64,000 nt of DNA from contig JACONQ010000009.1 of the NCBI GenBank assembly GCA_014281115.1, forward strand, positions 496,001 to 560,000, in the 5' to 3' direction. The translations under genes were made by a program, and so were the position numbers. This DNA is from Laburnicola sp. R22_1. Its lineage: Eukaryota; Ascomycota; Dothideomycetes; Pleosporales; Didymosphaeriaceae. Shown one piece after another: positions 1-13,900 of the stretch. Every line of letters begins with the position of its first letter. Position 1 is the stretch's first letter. The notes beneath the pieces were generated by a model, which saw nothing but the letters and a program-made list of their open reading frames with translations, was not told where the DNA came from and made no database searches.

Positions 1-347
1 TACTACTTAAGATATAGTATGCTTTACTACAAATTATAATAAGTATACTATATATTACCTACGTATAGTATAGTAGATAATATATTATATATTATAGGAG
101 TCTTATTATAAGTTTATACTACTAAGAAAGACTCCTTAGCTTTATACAGCTGCTACAGCCGCGTAAAGAGGCTATATAACATAAAAAGTAGATTAAATAG
201 TAACTTAGTATATTATAAGTTATAGTAGGTTATTATGAGTTACTATAAAGTACTATTAGTGGTGTTCTATAATAAGTTATAAGAGACCTCGAAGTTGCTA
301 AGAAAAACTATTTAGCGGACTAATCTATTCGGGCTACTAATAGAATA
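1..347. other. AT-rich RIP-mutated block, no gene
   Basis: Very TpA-rich sequence with almost no CpA or TpG. No open frame, RNA gene or recognisable domain is seen. Confidence 0.6.
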
Positions 348-435
348 TGTTAACTTATTACTATATTTTATTATATAGGTGCCCTATATATAACTATTAG
401 TTCTTACTAACCTTACTATATCTATGCTTATAACA
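348..435 (-). repeat. short LTR-like repeat, copy 1
   Basis: This 88-bp stretch begins TGTTA and ends TAACA, the inverted dinucleotide-plus ends expected of an LTR. An 88-bp partner lies at 10839-10926 in the same orientation. On the minus strand, the sequence just upstream of this copy is purine-rich (AAGAGGAAGGTAAG), like a polypurine tract, so it would be the 3' LTR of the minus-strand gypsy relic between the copies. No matching 5-bp target duplication is visible, and 88 bp is short for an LTR, so the pairing is an inference. Confidence 0.5.
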
Positions 436-2519
436 CTTACCTTCCTCTTAAGGTTATTATTCTAATACTCCTATTCTTACTATACTACTTAGGGTTTTCT
501 AAGTATAAATGTGCGCTCTATCCTATTTATAAGTATTAACTATTCCCCCCATCCTTTTAATAGACTTAGTTCACGTTATTATTTTGTTGTTATTATTGTT
601 ATTATTATTGTTACTAGTATATCTATATAGTTTTATATAGCAAGTAGGTAGAGGTACTAGTGTATATACATCTTATTATTATTCTCTTTAATAGTAGTTA
701 ACTACGCATAGTAATATATAGCGAGATTATAGTTATTCTAAAGGTGCTTTTTTAGTAGGCGAAGGTTCTAGAACCCTACTGCGTATGCTGCGTACGCTAG
801 ACTATTATGTAATTGCTTATATAGTAGCCATAGGCTAACCTTTTTAAGCTAGACAATCTAGAGATCTATCCTTCCTACCTAGCGCAGATCTAGCAAGCCT
901 TTTAGATACCATATATCCATTTCTTTAAATATAGCTCTTAGCGTCTTAGCATATTGTAGTATCGCCGCTTTGTTAATTTATATATACTTCGGTGCTATGG
1001 ACGCAAGGGCGAGGCGCGTTAACTTCTAAAGCAATTCTAATATAGTAGAGGGAGGAGGTAGAGAATGCAATAAGTAAGTGTTACTAGGTATTTAAACTTA
1101 TAGTGCAGACTTATAGGAAGCTAGTTAATAGTTAATAGTTTTGCCTATAGTAACGCGTTATATATACTTATAGCTTATAAGTCTAAAGTGGTTACTAATA
1201 TATGCACGGGCATAGTACACTAAAATAATATTACGTGATTAATAACTAAGCGTATGCGATATGGCCGGCTAACGTCCCTCTTAGTAAGAATAGCCTAATA
1301 AAAATGAATAAAAAATAAGTATTAACTACGCTTAATCTTTTATTTTTATTCTATATTCTAATAATACCTAGGTATCCTTTTATGCTAACTTATAACTATC
1401 TTTATCTTATAGCTAAGATTGCTTACAGCGGCATATCTATACCTATTCTTTATAATTATTATTTTCTTTAGGGCCTTACTTGCCTAGCTATAGCTATTTT
1501 TTCTTTTCTTTATTATTCTAAGTGCATACGCCTTAGACGTCTCTGCACTAACCTATTCTCAAAGTCCCTTAACTAGACTTAGGGGGGGTACTTATAAAAT
1601 GTAGAAAAAATAAAAAGGCTCTCTTAGCTATCCTTATATAGCTCCTATAGAATAAGAAGATACTATAGTAGACTAAGGAACGTACTTATAAAAAGGCTAT
1701 CTATCTAGCATTAGAAATAGAAGCTACTAGAAAACTTAATAATCTCTTAGTTAATTATCCTAGTGCTAATATCTTAGTAGGGTTTTCGCTCTTATTATAG
1801 ACTTTACTTAATACTATTAAGTAGTTTTCTAGTAGTCTACTATCTCTCCTAGATATAGTTTCTACGTCTTCTAGTAATACTACTTTACTATCTACTAGCA
1901 CTCTACTATATTTCTAATAGATTCTTACGTGTCTTAGCTAGTAGGCTATTTTTTTATTTAACTAAGTACTTCTACTAATATCTAAACTTCTATAAGTCTT
2001 TAACCTCTTTAACTTTATACTCTTTATCTTTAAGTTTAAGCTATATTTTAATTTTAGCGTCTAGTAGTGCTAGTTTAAGGAGTAACTTATAAAAGGTAGA
2101 ATGTATATATATTTTTTTAGCAACTTTAGCTTATAGTTTACTAGTCCTTATTTCTTTAGAATTTTAAATAGTTCTACTTACAGGTAATTAAGTTTCTTAG
2201 ATAGTTGCTTAGTTTTTAGATTTCTTTATAATAAGAGAATTTTGTCCCCTCTTTTAAGAGTTAGTCCCTTAAGCCTTTTTTTTATTTGCTTACTTAGCTA
2301 TTATAAGGTTCTATTAAGCTATTTAATTACTTAAATTATTATATAGCTTATGTATTAAATATCTTTATTATGTGGAGATTCTAACTAAGGTTAAGTTTAC
2401 ACTATATACAGAGAGAAGTAAAATAAAAGGCACTAAAACCTAGTACCTAGCACACTATAGTAGTAATAAAATATACGCTAAATAATAATAATTTTATTAT
2501 TAACTTTTTTTATAGTAGT
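436..2519. other. RIP-mutated retroelement interior, no readable gene
   Basis: TpA-saturated DNA with stops in every frame. It lies between the putative 3' LTR and the recognisable integrase of the gypsy relic. A run of seven G at about 1575 could be a polypurine tract of another degenerate element. Nothing else can be supported. Confidence 0.4.
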
Positions 2520-2532
2520 ATTATTAATAGTA

Positions 2533-2776
2533 TAGTCGCGCCGAAGTCTTATCTCCCCCAAAGTTCCAAGTGGCCTCTTTGTGAAGATTTTGCTTGTGGG
2601 AGCAGCCCCGCGCCAAGACCGCCAAGCTCGCTTAGCAGTTCGAACGCACTTTTTTTTTGTTATTACCTTTTTCACGCTCTTTTTAATTACTAAGCAGGGG
2701 GCTCTGCTTTTTTTATTATGTTATTTAAGATAAAAGCCTTTGTCGTGCTACTCCTAGATAGTTAATTTAACGCCAC
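2533..2776 (-). mobile_element. SINE-like non-autonomous element, copy 1
   Basis: A 244-bp body flanked by perfect 13-bp direct repeats (ATTATTAATAGTA at 2520-2532 and 2777-2789). It is the reverse complement of the repeats at 34126-34364 and 58394-58625. It keeps CpA and CpG sites that its RIPed host lacks, so it is younger than the surrounding DNA. Long, variable target duplications (13 bp here, 12 bp at copy 3) suit LINE-type retroposition better than a cut-and-paste transposon. The small open frame inside is not credible as a gene. Confidence 0.65.
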
Positions 2777-2789
2777 ATTATTAATAGTA

Positions 2790-3653
2790 GTTAATAGATA
2801 GTCTACTATCTAGCATAACTAAGTTATATATTATCTCTTAACTAGTAGACTATTAAAGAGCTATAGTAGACTGTAGAGTTACAACTGCAGAAGTAGTATA
2901 AGTAATAGAATACTTAACTATAGTTTAGTTATTGTGTTTATAACCTAGTAGTAGCGTAACTATAGTTTACTATATATATAGCGTATAAAGTCTGCCTCTT
3001 ATAATATTAGTAATGCCTAGTATATTAAATCTTTATCTTTAATGCATAACTACCACTACTATTTTTTAAATCTAGCTTTTTATCTATTATATCTAGCAAC
3101 GTAATAATATTCTAGCGGCCTAACTATATTACTTCTTCTATATAGAGCAGTATAGCTATAGTAGAGTTCTAAGACTATATAGAGAATTAGCTAGGCGAAG
3201 TTAAGAATAATCCCTAGAGATTTAGCAATCTTATATAGCAAGTAAGGTTATTAGAAGAGCCTCTTAATTTTAATATCTTTAACAACACCTAGTCCTAGCT
3301 ATTTAGGCCTAATTAGCTAGTTTTATAACTCTAAATTCTAGAGTGTAAAGCACTTCTTTAGTATCTAGATAAAGGGTTAGGTTAGGCATTTATACTGCAA
3401 TAATAGGACAAAGTAAAGGCGTTACTAGAGAAGCTTAAAGATAAGAACTAGTAAAGTAAAGGCATAGGACGGCTACTAAATAATAAGTAGTAGTTTCTTA
3501 GGGACTATAAAAGTTTAAAAGCATAGCTATAGTACAAGAAGCTTATAGATATAGTAGTAATTATTTAGGGTGCTGTTAAGGTAGGGGACTGCAACTAAGT
3601 AATGAGGATAAGAGTAAGCAGCGGCAGTAGAAGTATAGGGGAGATAGGTAGTA
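2790..3653. other. RIP-mutated DNA, possible coiled-coil tail of a transposase
   Basis: TpA-rich. A plus-strand frame around 3380-3560, read through TAG/TAA, is rich in Lys, Gln and Leu like the C-terminal coiled coils of pogo-type transposases. There is no further support and no recognised domain. Confidence 0.25.
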
Positions 3654-4977
3654 TAGTACTAAGCCAAAAGTCTGTTCCCCGCAGGGGTAAGCGAGGTCCG
3701 CCATCATCACTACCCCGTCGTGCAGAGCGCTCCGGCACCCCCAATATCGCTCCCAGAGAGTTAATAATTGATATAGAGATAATTATTTAATCAATATTTT
3801 GTTTAATACCCGCGCGCACGCCAGAGAGCAAGTAGGCAGCGCGGCATACTAAGTATAAGCTTGCGAATTAGCGAATTAGGGATCCTACGTCAGCAATCTT
3901 TCAACGCCGCCCAGAAGGTCTTAAAGTCCTTATTACTGTCGCCAAGGTCGCCCATATTAGGGTAACGCTTATAGAGTTCTTTCTTAAGAGACCACTAGAA
4001 ATGTTCGATGGGGTTAATATTAGGGGAATAACGCGGCCACTTAATTAGTTATATGCCATGTTCCGCTAAAAAATTAAGCAACTATTGTGCCCTGTGAATG
4101 GGCGCGTTGTTGTGCATATAGATATCTCCTGCGTAATAATTATAGAGAAGTCCTTTATATAGAGCTTTAATATAACTCTATACGCTATATCCTTTATAAC
4201 AAGCTACTAGATCCCTAGGCATAATTACTAAGGGACTTCGCCGAACCCGCCCTCTCTAATTAAGCCAGATACTCGCCCACACTATTGCCGCGCGAGATCT
4301 TAATAAAACTGTCTCCTTAATTATCTCATATCTCTATTTCTTATGTGGGAGGCGAAAACCCTATGTAGATATGCCGCCGGAGCGTCTTTAAATAGAGCAC
4401 TTATCTAAGAACTAGAAGGGCTGTCCGCGCCAATCCTAATTGCGATATTCCTATTTGAATTAACGCCTCTCCTAGGCCACTGCGCAAGTAATCTTAGGCT
4501 TCTGTGCTGCCTAGAAGTTAGTTAGGCTCTCTGCCTTTAATGCGCGATATGTAGTTGTTTAAGAGATGCGGCGGAGGGAGGCCCTATAAAGGAGGGCTAG
4601 GTATTTAATTCTTAGGTTTTTTTGTGCCTCTTAATAGACTACACACTTGTTATGTGTATTAAGCGCCTAGGGACACCCTAATTAAGGCCGCGATTAATTA
4701 TAGTATTATTCTCCATATCTCTAAAGTGTTTTGTTAATGTAGCGACGCGTATAGTTAAACTTCTTAGCCAACTCCTACAATAACGCGCCCGCCTCACACT
4801 TCGCGATAATTAAATCCTGTTGCTGGACAGATAATTCGGCATTGCGGCGACGATTTCCTAAAATTTCTACACTAAAAGAGCTCATATTAGTGAAGTAATA
4901 TAGTGTTAAAAATAGGGTGTTAGTGTTAGTGTACGCGCGTTAGCGTGTTAGGGGAATAGACTTTTGGCTTGGCACTA
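3654..4977 (-). mobile_element. Tc1/mariner element, RIPed
   Basis: Terminal inverted repeats of about 27 bp at 3654-3680 and 4951-4977 share the core AAGCCAAAAGTCT followed by TTCCCC, and the ends abut TA dinucleotides as Tc1/mariner requires. The roughly 1.32-kb element sits inside the gypsy relic and encodes one mutated transposase on the minus strand. Confidence 0.8.
3890..4885 (-). pseudogene. Tc1/mariner (DDE_3) transposase, inactivated
   Basis: A single 332-codon minus-strand frame interrupted by several TAG/TAA/TGA codons. The N-terminus opens with MSSFSVEIL and a helix-turn-helix-like region. Near the C-terminus the frame shows HNNAPIHRAQ, then YSPNINPIEHF, the region holding the second Asp/His context and the third catalytic Glu (NPIE) of Tc1-like DDE_3 transposases. 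Length matches the usual 330-350 aa. The stops are of the CAG-to-TAG and TGG-to-TAG kind expected from RIP. Confidence 0.8.
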
Positions 4978-5099
4978 TAGTAGTAAGATTCTAAGTAGTG
5001 GTATATAGCTCGCTAGTTGCAAGAAGAAATCTACTATGGGGAGAGAGTTAGATAAAATAGTTAGGTTAGTTGCTATTATAATTATTGTTATTATTATTA

Positions 5100-8000
5100 C
5101 AGTAAAAATATTATTAAAGAAATTATTAATTACGTAATATAGTGGTTAGTCAAACAGCTAGACCAGAATTACGTAATATTATAGATTGACCTTAGGGGAG
5201 AAGTATAGCTTGTGTATAAGCTAGGCCTTTTTATTAGCTAATACTAAAAGACTCTTAATATTCTTTAGATCTTAATAAGTAATTAGCTTATATTTGTAAT
5301 TTGCGTAGTATAGTAAGTATTTTATTATACTAGACCTTGCGCTATTATACACTAATTATACTATTTGTAGTAGTTTAACCTAATTATTCTATAACTTATT
5401 AACGTATATTTGTAGGTACTACTTAAGTATCTAGTTAATTTATTCTATTTAGCTATCTATTAGAATGTGTTCTATTATCGCTAGCTTACAAATAATCTCT
5501 AGCTTTATAAGTAATATTTTCTAGTACTTAAAAGCAAATAGTTTATTATAATTTATAATAAACTCTTCTAGTAGTCTATAATTAGTAACTAGAGTCCTTA
5601 TAATCTTATAAGCTATGTCTTTTACTATAATAGACTTATTTTTGGGTATAAATTATGCCTATTTAGTTAATTAATTAATAATTACTTATATTAAGTTTTA
5701 TAGTTATCTAGACTCTGGTTTTATTAATGCTAAAAGCTTTACTATAAAGTCTATTATAATACTAGTCTATAGTTGCGTAGGAAGTGTTAAGGGTTATAAT
5801 AACCTATAGGGCTTATATCTCTTAGGCTTGTTCTTTGCATATACTAAATAGTTATCTATACTCTTTTTACTTTATTATATACGTGTAGAATATTATATTC
5901 TAGCTATATTTATTAAGTTCTTTTATTAATATCTAGGTGTCCCTAGTCCTTTGACTTGTGTTGTAACTTAATTAAGGTCTTAGCTATATTATATAGCACC
6001 TTAATTCTATCTTAATTATTATAATCCTTCGTAGTATATTACATCTATTAATTTAGGTCCTACTATTTATTTTCTAGATTATACCTAAATACTATAACTT
6101 TTACTAACTATAGTTAATTATATTAGAAAGTACTATTTATTCCTATTTATAAAACTGCGTTGTGCGCCTTAGATTAGTCTGTCTCCCTAAGGTCTAATCT
6201 TTAGCTACGGGCGTCTGCTGCCCTATTTAGCAATTCTAGGCAATAGTAGATCTTAAAACTATAGTTTACTATTATTTCTATCTATTTAACCTATTATTCA
6301 TTAAGTTTTTTAGTTAATATAAAACTTATAAAGTTCTAATAGTCTAAGAATATCTTAATTTAGTATTGTGCTCCAATAAGCTATAGTTCCTATTATTTAA
6401 AAAAGTCTATTATCGCTAATAGTTTTCTATTGTAAATATTATAGTTAAGTTCTACTCCTAAGAACTTTCTAAAATAGTAGAATATTAGTCTTTATTTTCT
6501 ATTTTTGTCCTACTACGTAAGTATAGCTTCAAAGGTATAGTTAGATGTATTAGTTTCTACCTATATTAGTTATATTAAAATTTATATCTGTAGTAATAGT
6601 GCTATAGTAAATAGTCCCTTTAACTTTTTAAAAGCTGTCTGCTATTTCTAGCCCTAAGAGAATTCTTTTTCCTTCTTAATTACTTTTATAAGAGGCGCTA
6701 TAGTTTTTAAGTATCCTATAATAAACTTTTAGTAGAAGTTCGCAAATCCTAGGAAGGATTATACATTCTTAACTATCTTAGAAACTAGCTAGTCCTATAT
6801 AGCTGTGACTTTCTAAAGGTCTATAGTAATGCTATCTTATCTAATAATAAATCTAAGATATCTAGTCTATATAATGTAGAATTCACACTTTTCTAGCTAT
6901 AAAAGTAACTAGTACTACTTTAGCTTATTAAGCACTTTTTTTTACATATTCTACGTGCTTCTCTAGTAATCTTTTAGAGTACACTAGTATATTGTCTAAG
7001 TATACTATATAGAATATATCTAAGTATTTATATAATGCCTTATTAATAAGTGCCTAAAACGTTACTAGTGTGTTTATTAATCTAAAAGGTATAACTATAT
7101 ATTTAAACAGGCTATATTATATTTTAAAGGCTATAAGCTATTTAAATCCTTTTGCAATTTATAATTAGTAGTATCCCTTATAAATATTAAATTTTATAAT
7201 CTATTTAACTGCCTACAGTTAATCTATAAGTTTTTAAATAAGAGGTAAGGGGTACTAGTTCTTTTTTATAGCGTTATTTAGCTATCTATAATCTATATAG
7301 AGTCTTAGCTTACTATTCTTTTTTAGTACAAATAGAATTAGTAAGACTATTATACTCTTACTCTATTATATAAATTCTCTTACAAGATTCTTATTAATAT
7401 ACGCTTTTAGTTTCTTTCTACTAGCTATTTAATAGCTAGTATATATATTTAGACTTAAGCTTTACTTATTCCTCTAGGTAAATCTTATAATTCTACTTCT
7501 AGTGCTTTAGTAGGTTATTGCTTCAATACTTCTTAAAGAGCTTATAATATTCCTTATATTTCTAAAGTATATTAGGTTAGGGTTTATTCTTTACAATTGC
7601 AATTTGTTATACCTATATAACTTCTACTTTCTAAGAATCTTTTTTATATATACGCATAATTTTTGTTATTAATATCTTGCTAATTCTACATAGCTAGAGT
7701 ATACTTATTAGATAGACAGTTCTTATAAATCACTATAATTTTACTGTAAATTACGATGGGTAGGTGTATTCGATTATATGGCCTTTATACACTGGCAATT
7801 AGTGTAAATTATAGTGTTTTTACTGTGAAATTAAAAGAGGCAGGCGCACCACTGTTTTGCACTGCCCCTGTACTATCCCAAAAAGTACTAGTGTGTCTTG
7901 GCACTAGATAGATACTTCTCGCGATAGCCGAGCTTCTCTAGGAGTAAGAAGAAAAAAACCATTAATTAATTAACCATACTACTTCCCATCTCATCTTATT

Positions 8001-8600
8001 AAGAATACCCCTATATCTAATAGTACTATAGATTATTAGGCTTAATTATAAATTATAGTCTAAAGCGACCTGCTTTATAAATTTTCTTCTTACTAACTTT
8101 TATTATGCAGTAACCTTTTTTATAGGCTATTAGCTTTATAATATTCTATTCTACTAATCAATAGTAGGATTGTGCTTCCTAAGCTAATTATATCTAATTA
8201 ATATATCTTTTTCTCTAAGATCTATAATGTTAATTTGTTGTTAGTCCTCTAATTTAGTAAGTTCTAGTAATACTTCTTAGGTTTTAAGGCGTATTACACT
8301 ATCCCTATATTCTAGTAGTATATTGTCTGCAAGTATAACGTTTATAGATTCTAGCTTACTTTAGTAAGGTATATTATAATATTCTACTACCTATAGTAAT
8401 ATAAAGGTCTACTTAGCGCTGCTATCTATAAGCGTGCAAATTTTATATTCTTATAGTAGTATATCTACCTTTCGACGCATTTAAGCATTATAATATTCCT
8501 TATAAAGAGTTATTAATTTGCTTTTACTAGCGTAACCCTATTACTAAGAGCATTCTAGTTTTTTATTAATTTTAGACCCCTTAGGAACTATCCTACGCTC
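5100..8600 (-). pseudogene. Ty3/gypsy pol relic (RT, RNase H, integrase)
   Basis: Read on the minus strand through RIP stops, about 6930-7020 encodes IFYIVYLDNILVYSK, the catalytic box of gypsy reverse transcriptase with the second Asp changed to Asn. Lower coordinates (about 5690-5960) encode a degenerate integrase zinc-finger tail (NYLVYAKNKPKRYKPY, original Cys changed) and the first core Asp context (IIIDFIVKL). The order RT then integrase in the direction of transcription is that of gypsy elements. Individual domain borders are blurred by saturation RIP. Confidence 0.75.
7727..7998. other. less-mutated insertion inside the gypsy relic
   Basis: About 270 bp with normal CpA/TpG content interrupts the RIPed pol. 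It starts with CACTATAATTTTAC (7731) and contains the near-inverse GTAAATTATAGTG about 70 bp on, so part could fold. TCTTAT occurs on both sides (7721-7726, 7994-7999) but is too short to prove a target duplication. It may be a young MITE. Confidence 0.35.
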
Positions 8601-10838
8601 TACTTATTGCTAAAGTGTATCTAACACCTATTATTATAGTATCCCACCTATAAGAGTATTACGTATTGCTACTCCTTAAGAGCTATATTAGGCAGAAAGT
8701 ATTTTACTCATTTCTTTATGCCTTAGTAATATATATATTTGTTATTATAGTATTTTATTTATAGTTTATCTGTATAAGGCCCTATGCTAACTTTATAGTA
8801 TTAATTAAGGAAGTGTTGTTATACCTCTAGCACTAGCTTTTCCTCCTATTTATTGCTATTATTTTATGTCTAATAGTGTTAGTATATAAATACTAAATAG
8901 TCTATAGAGTTTATCTAAGCATGGCCTAGCCTATATTATTTAGATACTGCTCCTTTATATTTAATATTATATTTTATATAACGCTTTTTATTATATAGTA
9001 CTTAGTCTAACTTATTATAAAAGTTAATATTATGCTATACTTCGCACTTAATACTTATATAAGCTTTCTATTTATAGTCTTTATCCTCTAGTCTAACTAG
9101 CTAGTAACCTATTACGTGCTTATATTTCTAGTGTATGTTATAGGTATTATTATAGCATTAAAACTCTTTTATAGATTTATACTTCTATTTCTATTATTAA
9201 GAATAATTTATATAGTATAGTCAAAAGTCTCTATATTTCGCTAGCGCCTTTTTATAGTCTGCTTTTATAATAATAAAGTAATCTTTGTATTCTAGTTATT
9301 ATATTACCTATTGTTTTTACTTAGTGTATATCTAGTATAGCTATTTATAATACTAGATCTAATCTAGTTCTTTGTGTTTAGATATTAGGTTTAGTAATAG
9401 CGTAGTCTTTCTAACCTATATTATGCCTACCCTAATAGCTTCTATCCTATTAATCCTTAAATTATTAGAGCAGTTCTACTTAAAATAATTTTACTTACTA
9501 TATCTTAGATATGCGTAGTTGTTATAGCGCCTCTATCTTTCCTTTTTTTAATAAGCTATTGTTCTTCTATAGTCCTTTGGACGTGTTCTTCTTCACTAAA
9601 GATTCTCCCTTTTTTAGACCTTACTAGCTATAATAATATCTCTGTCCTTATTATAGTATTGCCTTATCTTAGATTCCTCCTTTAGCTTTATTATACTTCT
9701 TTTTCTACACTTTCTTATAAAGACAGTTGTTAATATATACTGCAATCTTAATTAATTAACTTAAGTTATTTAGTTTATTATAGAGTAGTGATGTATTCTT
9801 AACACTATCCTTTAATCTATAATAGAAGACTGCCTTTTATACTGCATTATCTTACTTAACCTTAAATTATAACTGCCTAAACTCTAAAGTATACTTATTA
9901 ACTAATATTATTTATTATAACTACTGAATCTATTATTAAGCTTATTACTTCATATTAACTTCTCTAAATATAATCCTTAATTGTTCCTTAAAGTCTTACT
10001 ACATTTTAAATACTAGTTTAGTCTTGCTTTTTATATTGCTAACCTTATCTATGCTAATAAAGTTGTCTACTAGTAATTAAAGCTACTTAGCTACCCTTTT
10101 CTTAAGGTATAAGCTAGCTGCAAGGACCTTGTCTTATTCTACAGAAAATTAACCTAATTATTCTAGTAATACAGTTCTATATTAGTAAGAAACTTCTTAA
10201 GTTTCTTTCCTCTACTATATTTTTCTATAGACAGTCTTATAGTCTTCTCTTAACCTGCTAACTAATATGCTATAATAACTACTAGAAGCTCTAGCACTTA
10301 AGCCTCTAACTATTAAATTTAGTTAGTCTATATTACTATTACTATAGCTATATTTGTAGTTAGTTCGCTAGTGTTACAACTAGTAGGTATTACTACTAAG
10401 CTACTACTTAATAGTGCTTAGTTACTTATAGGTATTATTATAGTATATTAACTACTTTCTTAAAATCTAATAGGTAGTTAAAGTGTTAACATAGGGTTAT
10501 ATACCTTGTCCTAATCTAGGTTAAAGAAGGTAAGGTAACTCTAGGTAGCTATACTAGTAGACTTTAGGAAGAATTAAGTAAGATATTAATAGTCTTGTGT
10601 GAGACTCCTCTAATACTACATAAGATAGAATAACTAGTACTATAAAAAGAGTTAGCTATAAAGATTTAAAACTAAGAAGATTCCTTATATCTATATAGTT
10701 CTAATTTTTTATAGGCTTACTATAATTACTATAATTACAGTAATCTGCCTAATTACTCTAATTATTATAATTATAGTAATCTGTTACGTGTCTCTAATAA
10801 CTCTAATTACTATAATTGTAGTAATTTATTATATAACT
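8600..10838 (-). pseudogene. gag and 5' region of the gypsy relic, unreadable
   Basis: TpA-saturated sequence lying between the pol relic and the putative 5' LTR at 10839. By position it should hold gag, but stops and substitutions prevent a firm match, and a search for a CCHC knuckle near 9400-9480 was inconclusive. CTAATTATTATAATTA-type microrepeats occur at 10715-10830. Confidence 0.35.
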
Positions 10839-10926
10839 TACTAACTTATTATTATATCTTATTATATAAGTGCCCTGCATATAACTATTAGTTCTTACTA
10901 ACCTTACTATATCTACGCTTATAACA
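10839..10926 (-). repeat. short LTR-like repeat, copy 2
   Basis: The 88-bp partner of 348-435, starting TACTAAC (TG changed to TA by RIP) and ending TATAACA. It would be the 5' LTR of the minus-strand gypsy element. Confidence 0.5.
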
Positions 10927-10979
10927 CTATAGTAATAGCGTTATAGTAGGCTATAATAGTCTTATACTATCCTTAACTA

Positions 10980-13900
10980 AATTAGCTTAAATATATTAAG
11001 AATATAATTAAAATATATTTATACCTTTAATTATAATAATATCTTAGTTATGTAGGTTACTAAAGTAATCCTATATTTAAATTAGCCTGCCTATAGTTAG
11101 AACTTATATACTACTGTAAGATATATAGCCTTTACTACTTAGACACTATATACATTTTCTAGGTGCGTTTTTAGGGTACTACGCATGTTGTATTTTGTCT
11201 TAAATATATCAGTAATATATTTATAAGATATTCAAGTATATCTTATATTATATAGTATATTACAGAGCGCTAATAGCTATCTATAGCGCACCTCCCTAAA
11301 GTTTATAATAGTCTTACTATTTATTATCTTAAAGAGTCCTATACCCTTAGGGATAAACTTCTCCTCCTTATATCTCTTATATAGTAGCTAAACTTGTTAG
11401 AAATATATTAAAAATATATTCTAGATTTATTTAAGCTAGCTTATAAAGTTTAAAAGGTAAGGTATTATTATATAGATAGTATAGGTATAGCTAGTGTATA
11501 AAATAGCAACGTTATTACTTAAAAATATTTCGAACTTTTTTACATTATATTAATATTAGTATTTGCTAAACTCTTAGTGCTAGTTAAACTAGCCTATACA
11601 CTAACCTACTAATATGCCCTAGTAATAGTAAATAACTATAAGAGTAAATAACTAGCCAACTTACCTCGCCAATACTAAATAATAATATTTAGAATATATT
11701 TAGAATATATTTATAGACCCTAGAACTATTACTTCTTCTCCTTTTTAAACTAAAACTAATTCCTCTTAAATTAAAGCTACTATTGTACAAGCTATAGCTG
11801 TTTCTCTTTTCTTACCTCTTTAAACTCTATCTTCTACTTTTCTATGGTAAGTCTATTGTATTCTAGCTGTATTTTCTTATAATTAGCCTATATATTTTAA
11901 CTTAATAGTACTACCTATTACTATAGGGACTTTAATGCGCTTAAACAAAGTAGTAAAATAATTAGAATATATTTAAACTTTCCTACTCTAGTACTAAAGA
12001 GGACTAAAGTAGTGAGGACTTTAAGATAGATAGAGTTTATAATAGTAATCTGCCTCTAGATAATATAAATAGTGTACGTCTTACTTACTTAGAAGTAATA
12101 TATCTAAAACAATCTAACTAGTATAGTACTTTATCTTTAACAAGTATACTAATAGAGATCTTCTCCTCCTACTATTACTCTAAACCTATTAGAAATATAT
12201 TTGTAATATATTTGCCTATCGTTACTTTTCTTTACTTTCTTATTAGCTTTACGCTAAGTATTTATAAAAACTACTAGTTTATTAATAAAAGTGTTTATAA
12301 GGTATAATAGACACTATATTTCTCTTAGAATAAATATTCTAGAATATTCTAAAAGTCTATTTGTATTACACTTAGACATATTAGTAATATGTTTCTAATA
12401 TATTTAAAGATATATATCCTTTAAAATAGCCTCTAGAAGTGATTATCGCTTACCTATATAATAACTTTTATTCCTAGCCTACTTAGCAGCATTTAAGAAT
12501 AATACTAAATTATTCTAAGTAATTTCTAGTATATAACTTGTGGCTTATAATAAACTAGCTATAATAATAAAATATCTCTTATATCTTGCCTAGTTCTATA
12601 CCTTTTCTAATCTATACTCTTTAAACACGTTTAGAAATTATTTACAAAATGTTTAAACAAAGGAATGTATAGATAAGAATGTTACAAAGCCCTATATACT
12701 CTGCCTCTGTCTTTATAAATAGAAGAGCACTTATTTAACTCTAATTTAAGTCTTTAATATAGGGTACTTTTAGTATAGCCTTATTAATACTATAATAGAA
12801 GTGTACCTAGCAAAAGCGTATATAGGACTAAAGCTGCTAGTGCTAGTATCTTCTATTAGAATCTAGTTAGCTAAGTATCTTGCTAAACCCTTAAATATAG
12901 TAGAAATATATTATAAATATATTTAAACCACTTACCTTATATTTGTTTTATATCTATATTAACTATAACACTATGAAACTCTATATTGTGTATATATCTC
13001 TACTAAAATAGCTTGCTTACTTACTTACTAGATTATATAAAGAATTCTAATAGACTATCTGTATATACCTCTAGCGATTTAGTATTTATAATAATTCTAC
13101 TAAGTGTACTAACTTTAACATGTTAGAAACTTATTTATAAACTATTTAAAGAGAATATATACTTTTATTATATAGTTTATAGAATATAGTAAGTAAAATT
13201 TTATACTAGCCCTTTCTAAGTCTTTTATATAATATATTTATCTAAAATATTATCTAGTTAAAAAGGATCTTTGCCTGCTAGTTATAGAAGCAGACAATAT
13301 AATTATTAAAGATAGAGATTATTATTCTATATATATACGCCTAAAGCTGTTAGAAACTAGTTAAGAATATATTTAGAGAAATATACTAAAGTGGAGTTTA
13401 AAAGGTGTCTTATACGCCACTTATATATTATACTACTTATGCTAAACTTATATAGAAAAGTAGCTAGTCTTTTACAATTAGTAATTTGCTAAATTCTATT
13501 TTTATTTATAAATATAGTGTTAGGCTCTTTAAGATATATAATGCTATATAATTAGAGAAAAGTCTTTAACTAAGGCAAGTTAAGAAACTTAACTAAATAC
13601 GTTCAAAAATATTCTAAATATATTTTAAAGATATTTAAAGAAACTTATATTACGTTAGTATAGGCGTTAGCATTAGATAGAGGACTTTATAGATATCTTC
13701 TAGCTAACTAGGTAATATACTATATAGTAGTAGAATATATAAATATAATCTATATAATATAAAAATATAATATAGCGATATTATAAAATTATTAAAAACT
13801 AGAATATAAAACTCTATATTACACTCTTTTTTAACTAGCTATTCTTAACCCAAAGTATAGTTAACCCCTTAAATATATTTAGAATATATTATGAATATAT

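Noticed and set aside
1560..1600. G run as a second polypurine tract and LTR start
   Set aside because: No matching LTR partner was found.
2478..2675. 65-codon minus-strand frame
   Set aside because: Lies in the SINE-like repeat; the other two copies do not preserve it.
3602..3790. 62-codon plus-strand frame
   Set aside because: Crosses the left TIR of the Tc1/mariner element.
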